Part shown: piece by piece, positions 1 to 10,144 of the stretch
How positions within the stretch are numbered: position 1 is the first letter of the stretch
Layout: the number at the start of each line of letters is the position of its first letter
NCBI RefSeq assembly: GCF_021725675.1
Contig: NZ_JAKJPO010000007.1
Span: 186,001 to 250,000 of the forward strand
DNA: 64,000 nt
DNA from: Marilutibacter chinensis
Lineage (GTDB): Bacteria > Pseudomonadota > Gammaproteobacteria > Xanthomonadales > Xanthomonadaceae
Direction of reading: 5' to 3'
Notes under the pieces: model-generated
Databases searched by the model: none
What the model was told of the DNA's origin: nothing
What the model saw: the letters and a program-made list of their open reading frames with translations, nothing else
Program-made: the position numbers and the translations under genes

Positions 1-173
1 CCGGCGCGACCGTCCGGCACGGACCGCATGCAAGGGCGGCGATCGAGGAGGCTCAAGCCTCCCGCGCAGTAACGAGGGCAAGGCGTCCTCGCATTTGTGA
101 GTCGACGAGGGGATTGGCGCCGGCCCGACACCGCCGGCGGTCATACATCACATCGTTCCAGGGAGAGACACTC

Positions 174-2273
174 ATGAAACACGCAGGACCCGCACGTCCG
201 CCGGCAGGCGGACCGCTGTCCAGGGCCATGCTGTCATCGGCTCTGCTCGCCACCCTTGCGCTCGCCCCCCACGCCGCCCTCGCCGCCTCTTGCGACGGCG
301 TACCGGAGTGGAATGCCGCCACCATCTACAACCCCGGCGACAAGCTGCAGTACCAGGGCCGGCTGTACAGCGCGAACATCCAGATCTGGAACGCACCGCC
401 GACCCACTGCCCGAGCTGCGGCTGGTACCAGGATCTTGGCCAGTGCGATGGCAATGGCGGCGACAACGTCGCGCCGAGCGTCGCCCTGACCGCCCCGTCC
501 GATGGCGCCAGCTTCGCCGAGGGCAGCAACATTGCGATCGACGCATCGGCCAGCGACAGCGACGGCACCGTCACCGGCGTCCAGTTCTTCCGCGGCGGGG
601 TATCGCTGGGCAGCGACGCCAGCGCGCCGTGGTCCGTAACCTGGAGCAACGCGACCGCCGGCACCCACGTGCTGACCGCAGTCGCCACCGACGACGACGG
701 CGCCAGCACCACCTCGCAGCCGGTGACGATCACCGTCGACAGCGCGCCGCCGCCGGTCGACGAGACCGCGCCCAGCGTCCCGGCCGGACTCGCATCGCCC
801 AGCCAGACCGCCAGCTCGATCTCGCTGAGCTGGAACGCATCGACCGACAATCCGGGTGGCAGCGGTGTCGCCGGCTACGACGTCTACCGCAACGGCAGCC
901 TGGTCGGCAGCCCGTCGCAACCCTCGTTCATCGACAGCGGACTCGCCGCCCAGACCGCATACAGCTACCGGGTACGCGCACGCGACGTCGCCGGCAACGC
1001 CTCGGCGCAGAGCGCGGCGATCAGCGTCTCGACCCGGGATGGCGGCGATCCCCCTCCCGGCGACAAGCGGGTGATCGGCTACTTCACGCAATGGGGCATC
1101 TACGGCCGCAACTACCGGGTCAAGCACATCGACACCAGCGGCGCCGCCGCGCACCTGACCCACATCAACTACGCGTTCGGCAACGTGCGCAACAACCGCT
1201 GCGAGGTCGGCAGGACCATTCCGTCCAACCCGAACACCGGCGAAGGCGGCGATGCGTTCGCCGACTACACCAAGTCGTTCTCCGCGGCGGAGAGCGTCGA
1301 TGGCGTCGGCGACACCTGGGACCAGCCGCTGCGCGGCAACTGGAACCAGCTCAAGGAGCTCAAGGCCAAGCACCCGAACATCAAGGTGCTGATCTCGCTC
1401 GGCGGCTGGACCTGGTCGCGCGGTTTCGCCGAGGCGGCCAGGCCCGCCAATCGCGAGGCGTTCGTCGCCTCCTGCATCGACGCCTACATCCACGGCAACC
1501 TGCCGGTCACCGACGGCGCCGGCGGCCCCGGCGCGGCGGCGGGCGTGTTCGACGGCATCGATCTGGACTGGGAGTATCCGGTCGCCTGCGGCCTGACCTG
1601 CGGCACGCCCGAGGACAACGCCAACTTCACCGCCCTGCTGGCCGAGTTCCGCCGCCAGCTAGACGCGGTGCGTCCCGGCCTGCTGCTGACGATCGCCGCC
1701 GGCGCCGGCATCGACAAGATCCGCGTCACCGATCCGGCCGCGTACCACCCGTACCTGGATTTCATCAACGTGATGACCTACGACTTCCACGGCGCGTGGG
1801 ATCCGCAGACCAACCATCACTCGGCCCTGTTCGATTCGCCCAACGACCCGTCGACGGGCGACCAGCGCTTCTACAACTCCAACGACGCGATCGAAGCGTT
1901 CCTGGCGCGCGGCGTGCCGGCATCGAAGCTGAATCTCGGCATCGGCTATTACGGACGCGGCTGGACCGGCGTGGCCAACGTCAACAATGGCCTGTACCAG
2001 AGCGGTTCGGCGGCACCGGGCACCTACGAGGCCGGGATCGAGGACTGGAAGGTGATCAGGAGCAAGCCGGGCACGATCTTCACCGACGCCAATGCGCGGG
2101 CGACGTGGAAGTACGACGGCAATACCTTCTGGAGCTACGACACGCCGGCGATGATCACCGAGAAGATGAACTACGTGAAGGCGCAGGGTCTCGGCGGCGC
2201 GTTCTTCTGGGAGTTCAGCGGCGACGACGCCCAGGGCACGCTGACCCGCACCATCGGTGACGGCTTGAAGTAG
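174..2273 (+). CDS. Secreted modular chitinase, GH18
   Basis: Predicted extracellular endochitinase of 699 residues. In order: signal peptide (about 1-38, ending in an Ala-rich cleavage region); a CBM5/12-type chitin-binding module (about 39-91) with the aromatic and Cys residues typical of that fold; a bacterial Ig/PKD-like domain (about 98-188); a fibronectin type III domain (about 197-288); and a GH18 barrel from about 297. The GH18 hallmarks are visible: the SxGG-type strand ISLGGW (407-412) and the catalytic DGIDLDWE (460-467), with Glu467 as proton donor. I chose the ATG at 174 because a GGAGAG ribosome site lies just upstream; a longer frame begins at 114 but would bury the signal peptide. 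The gene is monocistronic, with a terminator downstream. The role follows from the family; the substrate chitin is inferred from the CBM and catalytic motifs. Confidence 0.95.
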   Translation: MKHAGPARPPAGGPLSRAMLSSALLATLALAPHAALAASCDGVPEWNAATIYNPGDKLQYQGRLYSANIQIWNAPPTHCPSCGWYQDLGQCDGNGGDNVAPSVALTAPSDGASFAEGSNIAIDASASDSDGTVTGVQFFRGGVSLGSDASAPWSVTWSNATAGTHVLTAVATDDDGASTTSQPVTITVDSAPPPVDETAPSVPAGLASPSQTASSISLSWNASTDNPGGSGVAGYDVYRNGSLVGSPSQPSFIDSGLAAQTAYSYRVRARDVAGNASAQSAAISVSTRDGGDPPPGDKRVIGYFTQWGIYGRNYRVKHIDTSGAAAHLTHINYAFGNVRNNRCEVGRTIPSNPNTGEGGDAFADYTKSFSAAESVDGVGDTWDQPLRGNWNQLKELKAKHPNIKVLISLGGWTWSRGFAEAARPANREAFVASCIDAYIHGNLPVTDGAGGPGAAAGVFDGIDLDWEYPVACGLTCGTPEDNANFTALLAEFRRQLDAVRPGLLLTIAAGAGIDKIRVTDPAAYHPYLDFINVMTYDFHGAWDPQTNHHSALFDSPNDPSTGDQRFYNSNDAIEAFLARGVPASKLNLGIGYYGRGWTGVANVNNGLYQSGSAAPGTYEAGIEDWKVIRSKPGTIFTDANARATWKYDGNTFWSYDTPAMITEKMNYVKAQGLGGAFFWEFSGDDAQGTLTRTIGDGLK

Positions 2274-2317
2274 CGATCCGGAGTTCCTCTTGCCCCGCGC
2301 AACCCTGCCACGGGGCA

Positions 2318-2359
2318 CCGGGGCGCCGGCCACCCCCTCGGGTCCGGCGCCCCCGTTTT
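2318..2359 (+). terminator. Intrinsic terminator after chitinase
   Basis: A 12-base G+C-rich arm at 2318-2329 pairs with 2344-2355 apart from one bulged base, and is followed by TTTT. It lies between the chitinase stop and the convergent hom gene. Confidence 0.65.
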
Positions 2360-2385
2360 GTCCGCCGCGGAATGCGGGTCGGTCC

Positions 2386-3519
2386 TCAGCCGTGGACGAT
2401 CCGCAACACGTCGTCGAGCAGACCTGCCGCGGTCACCCCGGCGCCCGCACCGGGCCCCTGGATCAGCAGCGGCTGCTCGCGGTAGCGGTCGGACCAGATC
2501 GCGACCCGGTTGTCGGTGCCGGCGCCGCCGGCGAGCGGATGCCCGGGGGGCAGTTCGGCCAACCCGACCTTCGCGCTCCAGCCATCATCGTCCATCCGTT
2601 CCAGCCGGGCGACGAAGCGCAGCTTCTCGCCGTTGCGGTAAGCCTGCGCATAACGTTCGCGCATCGGCGCGTCGAGCTGCGGCAGCGCCGCGTCGACGTC
2701 CTCCCGGACCAGCGCGGCAAGCGCATCGGGCACCAGCGAATCGACGTCGACCATTTCCTGCTCCAGCCCCACGCCGGCCGCGCGCGCCAGGATCAGCAGC
2801 TTGCGGCGCACGTCCTCGCCGGACAGGTCCTCGCGCGGATCCGGCTCGGTATAGCCGGCATCGCGGGCCCGGCGAACGAAACCGGAGAACGGGCGCAGGC
2901 CGTCGTAGTGATTGAACAACCACGCCAGCGATCCCGACAGCACGCCGGCAATCGCGTGGATGCGGTCGCCGCCGGCACGCAGCTCGCGGATCGAACGCAG
3001 CAACGGCAGGCCCGCCCCCACAGTGGCGGAATCCCCGTAACGGCTGCCGCCGCGGGTGCGGGCATCCTCGACCGCCTGCCAGTCCGCCAATGCGGTGCCG
3101 CGCGCGAGCTTGCAGGCGGTGACGACGTGGATGCCCTGTTCCAGCCACTCCGCATGGCGGGCCGCGACCTCCGCGCTGGCGGTGGCATCGATGACGATGC
3201 GATGGCCCGTGCCACGCAGGGCGACCGGGACCGCGTCGAGCCCTGCTGGCTGGATGCTGCCGGCGAGCAGATCCCTGGCCGAAGACGGATCGATGCCTGC
3301 GGCGGCGCTCGACGCGTACCGCGAGTTCGCGACGTGCACCAGCGAGAGCCCGTCCGCGAAGCCGGAGTGCCGCCATCCGGCGAGCCGCGCGAGCACCGCG
3401 CCGCCGACGGTCCCGGTGCCGAGCAGGGCCAGCCGCGCACGGGCCGCCGCATGCGACCCCGCCGACGTGCCGGCTTCGTGATCCGGCCGGCGGCGCAGCG
3501 CCTCCACCACCGCGTTCAT
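2386..3519 (-). CDS. hom: Homoserine dehydrogenase
   Basis: Reduces aspartate semialdehyde to homoserine with NAD(P)H; homoserine is the substrate of MetX next door. 377 residues, with an N-terminal Rossmann fold (ALLGTGTVGGAVL) and the homoserine dehydrogenase core around GVLSGSLAWLFN and YTEPDPREDLSGEDVRRK. There is no aspartokinase domain and no C-terminal ACT domain, so it resembles the short monofunctional form or the homoserine dehydrogenase half of ThrA/MetL. Its ATG overlaps the metB stop in an ATGA (3516-3519), implying translational coupling. It is the last gene of the metX-metB-hom operon and therefore probably under the upstream SAM riboswitch. The longer open frame running back to 4041 is only an antisense-type overlap with metB. 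The symbol is by function. Confidence 0.93.
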   Translation of the reverse strand: MNAVVEALRRRPDHEAGTSAGSHAAARARLALLGTGTVGGAVLARLAGWRHSGFADGLSLVHVANSRYASSAAAGIDPSSARDLLAGSIQPAGLDAVPVALRGTGHRIVIDATASAEVAARHAEWLEQGIHVVTACKLARGTALADWQAVEDARTRGGSRYGDSATVGAGLPLLRSIRELRAGGDRIHAIAGVLSGSLAWLFNHYDGLRPFSGFVRRARDAGYTEPDPREDLSGEDVRRKLLILARAAGVGLEQEMVDVDSLVPDALAALVREDVDAALPQLDAPMRERYAQAYRNGEKLRFVARLERMDDDGWSAKVGLAELPPGHPLAGGAGTDNRVAIWSDRYREQPLLIQGPGAGAGVTAAGLLDDVLRIVHG

Positions 3520-4715
3520 TGCGCCAGACACCCGCCTTCCAGCGGTTTCGGCACTGCAGCCAGCGCGCGATCGAGCGCGGCGGCGATGTCGGCCACCAGA
3601 TCGTCCGCATGCTCGATCCCGACCGACAGCCGCAGCAGGCCGTCGCCGATACCGGCGGCGGCGCGCGCCTCCGCGCTCATCGCCGCGTGGGTCATCGTCG
3701 CCGGGTGCGCGACCAGGCTTTCCACCCCGCCCAGCGACTCGGCCAGGGTGAAGCACTGCAATCCATCGAGGAACGCGCGGACGGAGGCCTCGCCACCCGC
3801 GATCTCGACGCTGAGCATCGCTCCGAAACCGCGCTGCTGGCGCGCCGCGACCGCGTGGCCCGGATGCTCGGTGCGACCCGGATAGTGGATCGCCTCGACC
3901 GCCGGATGCGATTCCAGCAGCTCGACCAGCGCCGCGGTGTTCTCCTGGTGCACGCGCAACCGCGCATCGAGCGTGCGCAGGCCGCGCAGGGTCAGGAAAC
4001 TGTCGAACGGCGAGCCGGTCAGCCCGAGGCAGTTGCCCCACCAGGCCAGCCTGTCGCCCAGTTCGGCCTCGCGCGCGATCACGGCGCCTCCGACCACGTC
4101 ACTGTGGCCGTTGATGTACTTGGTCGTCGAGTGCACGACGATGTCGGCGCCGAACTCGATCGGCCGCTGCAGCGCCGGCGACAGGAAGGTGTTGTCGACC
4201 ACCGCCAGCGCGCCGTGCGCGTGCGCGGCCTCGATCACGAAGCGCAGATCGGTGATCCGCAGCAGCGGGTTGGATGGCGTCTCGATCCAGACCAGCTTCG
4301 GGTTCGCCGCCAGCGCTTCGGCCAGATCCCGCGGATCGGTCAGGTCGACGGTGAGCAGCTCGAACGCGCCCTTCGCCGCCAGCGCGTTGAACAATCGCCA
4401 GCTGCCGCCGTAGGCGTCGTGCGGCACCACCAGGGTGTCGCCCGGCTGCAGGCAGGCATGCAGTACCAGGGTGATCGCACCCATCCCGGTCGCGGTGACC
4501 ACCGCGTCGTGGCCGCCCTCCAGCTCGGCCAGCGCCTCGGCCAACAGGTCGCGGGTCGGATTGCCGCTGCGGGTGTAGTCGTACTCGCGCTTGTCGTTGA
4601 AGCCGGCGAAGCTGAAATTCGACGACAGCACGATCGGCGGGGTGACCGCCCCGAATGCGGAATCGCGGTCGATGCCGGCCCGCACGGCGGCGGTACACAG
4701 GCTGCGGGTGCTCAT
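3516..4715 (-). CDS. metB: Cystathionine gamma-synthase / PLP Cys-Met family enzyme
   Basis: PLP enzyme of the Cys/Met metabolism family, 399 residues, about the usual length. The PLP lysine is Lys199 in the segment HSTTKYINGHSD; SGNPTRDLLAEALAELEGG and ATGMGAI are the expected phosphate-binding and substrate regions, and the C-terminal SLGGVESLVAHPATMTHA is characteristic. It joins an acylated homoserine to cysteine to give cystathionine (transsulfuration), or possibly to sulfide directly. Neighbours (metX upstream, hom downstream) favour cystathionine gamma-synthase. The ATG at 4715 has a good AGGAGATC ribosome site and overlaps the metX stop by 4 nt. O-acetylhomoserine sulfhydrylase or cystathionine gamma-lyase cannot be excluded from sequence alone. 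Confidence 0.93.
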   Translation of the reverse strand: MSTRSLCTAAVRAGIDRDSAFGAVTPPIVLSSNFSFAGFNDKREYDYTRSGNPTRDLLAEALAELEGGHDAVVTATGMGAITLVLHACLQPGDTLVVPHDAYGGSWRLFNALAAKGAFELLTVDLTDPRDLAEALAANPKLVWIETPSNPLLRITDLRFVIEAAHAHGALAVVDNTFLSPALQRPIEFGADIVVHSTTKYINGHSDVVGGAVIAREAELGDRLAWWGNCLGLTGSPFDSFLTLRGLRTLDARLRVHQENTAALVELLESHPAVEAIHYPGRTEHPGHAVAARQQRGFGAMLSVEIAGGEASVRAFLDGLQCFTLAESLGGVESLVAHPATMTHAAMSAEARAAAGIGDGLLRLSVGIEHADDLVADIAAALDRALAAVPKPLEGGCLAQ

Positions 4716-5854
4716 GCGGGGATCTCCTGGTTCGGGTTCGCGGCAGGCGCAGACGCGGAAAGCGCATCGCGCAGGATCGTGTCGATGTCGGCTTCCTCCT
4801 TGAGGAAGGCGTCGTGTCCGTAGGGCGAGCTCAGCACGTGCAGGCGAGGTGCCTCGGCGCTCGCGCCGCGGCGCAGGCCTTCGACCAGCGCGTGGGCGTC
4901 GGCCAGCGGCACCAGCCGGTCCTCTGCCACCGCAACCACGGTGACCGGCACTCCGATCCGGGACGGGTCGACCGCTTGCAGGTCGATCGACTCGGACAGG
5001 CGCACGTAGGCGGTCGGCGAGCTGCGGCCGACGAAACGGGCCGCACAATGGTCGAGGTAGTCCTCGGCACCGACCCGCACCCGCCCGTCGACCACCCGCG
5101 GCGGTGCGAACCGGGCGTCGAACTCCTCGGGCGTGCGGTAGCTCAGGATCGCGAATTGCCGCGCCAGCGCGAGGCCATGAGTCTCGTCGCATTGCAGCGA
5201 GCCCAGCGCGACCGCACGACGCTGCAGTGCGCGCCAGGCGCTGGCATAGGGATGCGCGCGATGCACGCCGCTGATGGCGACCAACCTGCCGAGACGGGCG
5301 CCGTGGAGCGCAGCCAGCTGCAGACCGACCATCGCGCCGTACGAGCTGCCGATGAAGGTCTCGATGCGTCCGATATCCAGCGCATCGAGCAGCGCGACGA
5401 TGGCCGTCGCCTGATCGGCCGGATCCAGCGGCACGTCGAGCCGGCCGTCGGCACCGAGCCAGTCGAACGACACGATCCGGCAGCGGCGCGGATCGATCGC
5501 CCGGCCCTCGCCGACCTGCGCCGGCCACCAGCCGGCTTCGGGGTAGGCGCGGCAGGGCGCGAGGTGACGGTTGGCGGAAATGCCACCGGCGACGAACACC
5601 ACCGGCGCGTCGGCGTTCTCCGGCCCACCCGCATGCTGGATCTCGTAGCGCAGCAGCACTTCGCGCGGACCGGCATGGCGGAGGTCGAGGGTGACCTCGA
5701 TTTCACCGCGCACGGCGTCCGCGCGACCGGCGTCGGCCGCAGCGGCCTGGGGGAGGGATACGGCGGCATCGCAGGCGGGGCCCCGTGGATCGAAACGCAG
5801 GCTACAGGCGGTTTCGATGGCTTCGGAGGCGGTGGTGCTGTGGGTCAGGCTCAT
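4712..5854 (-). CDS. metX: Homoserine O-acyltransferase, MetX family
   Basis: Alpha/beta-hydrolase-fold enzyme that activates homoserine with an acyl-CoA in the first committed step of methionine synthesis. From the start used here it has 380 residues. The nucleophile elbow GSSYG puts the catalytic Ser at about 171, GGISANRH forms the oxyanion/N-terminal region, and SPYGHDAFL near the C-terminus carries the catalytic His, with an Asp in the AEDRLVP region. MetX proteins of Xanthomonas-like bacteria have been described as using succinyl-CoA; acetyl versus succinyl cannot be decided by eye. Two starts are possible: ATG 5854 (MSLTHS, used here) and ATG 5881 (9 residues longer); neither has a strong ribosome site. 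First gene of the met operon, downstream of a SAM-I riboswitch. Confidence 0.92.
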   Translation of the reverse strand: MSLTHSTTASEAIETACSLRFDPRGPACDAAVSLPQAAAADAGRADAVRGEIEVTLDLRHAGPREVLLRYEIQHAGGPENADAPVVFVAGGISANRHLAPCRAYPEAGWWPAQVGEGRAIDPRRCRIVSFDWLGADGRLDVPLDPADQATAIVALLDALDIGRIETFIGSSYGAMVGLQLAALHGARLGRLVAISGVHRAHPYASAWRALQRRAVALGSLQCDETHGLALARQFAILSYRTPEEFDARFAPPRVVDGRVRVGAEDYLDHCAARFVGRSSPTAYVRLSESIDLQAVDPSRIGVPVTVVAVAEDRLVPLADAHALVEGLRRGASAEAPRLHVLSSPYGHDAFLKEEADIDTILRDALSASAPAANPNQEIPA

Positions 5855-5964
5855 GGCATTGATCCGATATGACGGGGCCATCGAGCCAGACGCGGCGTCC
5901 GCACCGGTTCACCGGGCAAACGGCACGACCATCTTCCGGTGGGCCGTCCGGCGCATGCGCTGTG

Positions 5965-6075
5965 CATGCATCGGTCCGGCGGGTCACCGCAGGAATTGGC
6001 ACCTTGTGCAGCATTGCTGCCGCACCGGTTGCCCCGACGTCAAAGGGCCTGTCCCTCAGTCGGTCTCGATGGATG
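5965..6075 (-). promoter_or_regulatory. SAM-I (S-box) riboswitch leader of metX-metB-hom
   Basis: Reading the minus strand, the conserved S-box blocks appear in order and with correct spacing: GAGACCGACTGAGGGAC, GGCCC, GGGGCAACC and then GGTGCCAATTCCTGC followed by a short GCGG-TGAC-CCGC hairpin (P4). P1 is formed by CATCCATC (6075-6068) and GATGCATG (5972-5965) with one mismatch. Immediately downstream, GCATGC at 5969-5964 can pair instead with GCATGC at 5958-5953, giving an anti-P1 hairpin that excludes P1. No U-tract follows, so control is more likely at translation initiation of metX than by termination (inference). High SAM should shut the operon off. Confidence 0.93.
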
Positions 6076-6080
6076 GCGGC

Positions 6081-6110
6081 AGTCTGCCAGCGACACCCGG
6101 CAGGTGTCAA
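6081..6110 (-). promoter_or_regulatory. Probable promoter of the met operon
   Basis: A perfect TTGACA (6110-6105, minus strand) is followed after 18 bp by a weak CAGACT. The implied start of transcription is at the first bases of riboswitch stem P1, which supports the assignment although the -10 is poor. Confidence 0.55.
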
Positions 6111-6135
6111 TCGCTTTATTGCGATGAAGCGATTG
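6108..6135. repeat. 9-bp inverted repeat overlapping the met -35 box
   Basis: CAATCGCTT (6108-6116) and AAGCGATTG (6127-6135) form a perfect inverted repeat with a 10-bp spacer. It overlaps the -35 of the metX promoter and lies in the divergent region towards the lipoprotein gene at 6318. This is an operator-like geometry; the binding protein is unknown. Confidence 0.5.
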
Positions 6136-6317
6136 ATGTGAATTCCTGGCATTCCCGGAACTCCCGTCGGCCACGGACGGCGCATCGCACAACCGGCGCT
6201 CAGCCGTCTGGCGCGCGAACCCGACAGCGCCACGCCTCCCGGGTCGCCCCACTCGGCATCTGCCGACGCGCCATCCCTTCCTGACGCGCCGCACGTTCCC
6301 GCATACACTCCTGCCGG

Positions 6318-7451
6318 ATGAACATTCGCCTCTCGACCCTCGCGGCCGGTGCCGCCCTGATCGCCGGCCTGCTGGCCGGTTGCTCGACGTCCCCCGCCAC
6401 TCGCGACAGCTCCCGTTCCAGTTCGCTGGCCATACCGGGCGCAGGCGGCCTGCGCCCGACCGCGGTGGTGCCCGAGACCTTTGTATCGGCCGACGCCGAC
6501 GGCGAGGAACTCGATTCGCTCGCGACCTGGCCGGCCGAGGACGGCAGCACGTGGCTGATCGCGACCGCCAAGGCCAGCCACCGCCTGTTCGTGTTCGACG
6601 CCGACAGCGGTACGCAGCTGCGCACTGTCGGTTCGAAGGGCGAGGCCCTGGGCCAGTTCAGGCGTCCCAACGGCGTGATCGTGCAGGGCGACCACCTGTT
6701 CGTGGTCGAGCGTGACAACCACCGCGTGCAGGTCCTCACTCTGCCCGACTTCACTCCGCTGGCGGTGTTCGGCGATGCGGTCCTGCGCAGCCCGTATGGA
6801 ATCTGGATGCACGAGGCCGTGCCCGGCGAGTACGACGCCTACGTCACCGACAGCTTCATGTATGGCGAGAAGTACGACCAAGTGCCGGCCTGGGACGAGC
6901 TGTCGGAACGGGTCAGGCGCTTCGCGATCCGCTTCGACCCGGCGACCGGCGCGCTCGACGCGCGCTTCGCCGGCAGCTTCGGCGACACCTCGCCGGAGTC
7001 GGCGCTGCGGATGGTCGAGTCGATCGCCGGCGACCCGGCCAACGATCGTCTGCTGATCGCCGACGAGGATCGGCGCCACGTCTCGACCCTGCGCGATTAC
7101 ACCCTCGACGGCCGCTTCACCGGGCGCAGCCTGCCGGACGCCTCGTTCGGCGCCGAGGCCGAGGGCGTCGCGCTGTGGAGCTGCCGCGGCGGGGACGGCT
7201 ACTGGGTCGCGGTCGACCAGCTCGCCCCGCTGACCGTGTTCCACCTGTTCGACCGGCGCACGCTGGAACATCGTGGCAGTTTCAAGGGCGAGACGACCTC
7301 CTACACCGACGGCATCGCCCTGCACCCGGCAGCGACCCGTGCATTCACCGGAGGCGCGCTGTTCGCGGTACACGACGACCGGGCGGTTACCGCCTTCGAT
7401 CTGCGCGAGGTCGCGCGGGTCCTGCACCTGAGCCGCAATTGCACCGAATGA
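6318..7451 (+). CDS. Lipoprotein with NHL/phytase-like beta-propeller
   Basis: 377 residues. The N-terminus is a lipoprotein signal (hydrophobic stretch ending in the lipobox LLAGC, Cys22), so the mature protein is probably membrane-anchored in the periplasm. The rest is built of blade-like repeats of the NHL / phytase-like propeller type, for example ALGQFRRPNGVIVQGDHLFVVE and DGIALHPAATRAFTGGALFAVHDD. The C-terminal half (GGDGYWVAVDQ ... VFDRRTLEHRGSF-like pattern) resembles proteins annotated as 3-phytase or phytase-like, which hydrolyse phytate. I cannot confirm calcium or phosphate ligands by eye, so enzymatic activity is uncertain. It is divergent from the met operon and upstream of the M23 peptidase gene by 45 bp, with which it may be cotranscribed. 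Confidence 0.8.
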   Translation: MNIRLSTLAAGAALIAGLLAGCSTSPATRDSSRSSSLAIPGAGGLRPTAVVPETFVSADADGEELDSLATWPAEDGSTWLIATAKASHRLFVFDADSGTQLRTVGSKGEALGQFRRPNGVIVQGDHLFVVERDNHRVQVLTLPDFTPLAVFGDAVLRSPYGIWMHEAVPGEYDAYVTDSFMYGEKYDQVPAWDELSERVRRFAIRFDPATGALDARFAGSFGDTSPESALRMVESIAGDPANDRLLIADEDRRHVSTLRDYTLDGRFTGRSLPDASFGAEAEGVALWSCRGGDGYWVAVDQLAPLTVFHLFDRRTLEHRGSFKGETTSYTDGIALHPAATRAFTGGALFAVHDDRAVTAFDLREVARVLHLSRNCTE

Positions 7452-7496
7452 GCGGGCGCGGATAATCGTTTGACGGCACCTTCCCCGCACCGCCCC

Positions 7497-8423
7497 ATGT
7501 CCGCTCCATCGTCCGCCCGCTTCGCAGCGATCGCGCTGGTCGCCTCGCTTGTGGTCGCATCGCCGGGTGCCGGTGCCGGCAAGCTGTTCCGCTGGACCGA
7601 CGAGAACGGCATCACCCATTACGGCGACCATCGCCCCGAAGCCCCGACCGGCGCGGTCACCGAAATTCCGGTCCGTGCCGAACCCGGCGCGATGGCGCGG
7701 CTGCGGGTGGAGAGCGACGCGGGCCAGTATCTGGCCTGGGCCGACAACACCCTGGCCGGACCGATCGAGGTGATGCTGCATTTCAGTCGCCAGGACAACG
7801 TCGCCGGAATGCCGGCGCTGCCGGCACGCGCGACCGTTCCCGCGCGCGGCAGCGCGCTGGTCTCGGTGCTGGGCCCGGTCGACCCCGGCCACGGCGGCAG
7901 TTTCGAGCTGCGGATGGACAGCCTGCCCGGCGACCCGAACGCCCGTCCGCAGGACGTCGAGTACCTGCTGCCACTCCGGCAGGAAGAGTTGCGCGTCGAA
8001 CAGGGCTACGGCGGCAGCTTCAGCCATCGCGATCCGCAGAACCTGTACGCCGTCGACTTCGCCGCGCCGATCGGCACCCCGGTGCTGGCCGCGCGCGAAG
8101 GCATGGTGATGCAGGTCGAATCCGATTTCGACCACGCCGGCCTGAACATGGAGAAGTACGGCGGCCGCGCCAACTTCATCCGCATCCTCCACGACGACGG
8201 GACGATGGCGCTGTACGCGCACCTGCGCGAGGAGGGCGTGCATGTCCGGGTCGGACAGCGGGTCCGCGCCGGCCAGGTGATCGGGCTGTCCGGCAATACC
8301 GGCTTCACCACCGGTCCGCACCTGCATTTCGTGGTCCAGGTCAATCGGGGCATGCGGCTGGAGTCGCTGCCGTTCCGGATGCGCGGCCCGCGCGGCGTGC
8401 TGCGGTTCAGTTTGCCGCAATAG
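7497..8423 (+). CDS. Periplasmic M23 peptidase with DUF4124 domain
   Basis: 308 residues: signal peptide (about 1-27), a DUF4124-like segment ([19 protein letters not shown]), a middle beta domain, and a LytM/M23 domain at about 170-285. The zinc and catalytic residues are all visible: His178 and Asp187 ([11 protein letters not shown]), His242 (YAHLREEG), and the HxH pair 275/277 (GPHLHF). It is therefore predicted to be an active Zn-dependent peptidoglycan endopeptidase rather than a degenerate activator. The ATG at 7497 follows a possible TTG at 7470 and gives the better signal peptide. It lies closely behind the lipoprotein gene and ahead of prfC. Confidence 0.88.
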   Translation: MSAPSSARFAAIALVASLVVASPGAGAGKLFRWTDENGITHYGDHRPEAPTGAVTEIPVRAEPGAMARLRVESDAGQYLAWADNTLAGPIEVMLHFSRQDNVAGMPALPARATVPARGSALVSVLGPVDPGHGGSFELRMDSLPGDPNARPQDVEYLLPLRQEELRVEQGYGGSFSHRDPQNLYAVDFAAPIGTPVLAAREGMVMQVESDFDHAGLNMEKYGGRANFIRILHDDGTMALYAHLREEGVHVRVGQRVRAGQVIGLSGNTGFTTGPHLHFVVQVNRGMRLESLPFRMRGPRGVLRFSLPQ

Positions 8424-8465
8424 CCCTCGCCTCGGCGGCCCCCGGCGATGGCGCGGCCGGTTGTC

Positions 8466-8471
8466 TATAAT
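8466..8471 (+). promoter_or_regulatory. -10 box upstream of prfC
   Basis: A perfect TATAAT in otherwise G+C-rich DNA, 46 bp before the prfC ATG. No good -35 is seen at the standard distance. Confidence 0.45.
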
Positions 8472-8517
8472 TCCCGCCCTCGCACTTTTCCGAAGGGCGC
8501 CTGCGCGCCCCGCCCGC

Positions 8518-10122
<1,605 letters not shown>

Positions 10123-10144
10123 GTCGAACGTTCCGGGTGCGGTG

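Noticed and set aside
1-173. Partial gene at the left edge
   Set aside because: Short frames only; no motif supports a coding region before the chitinase.
2290-3885. Long open frame (531 codons, plus strand) antisense to hom and metB
   Set aside because: Arg/Ala-rich product without any family pattern; it is the third-position GC artefact of two clearly real genes on the minus strand.
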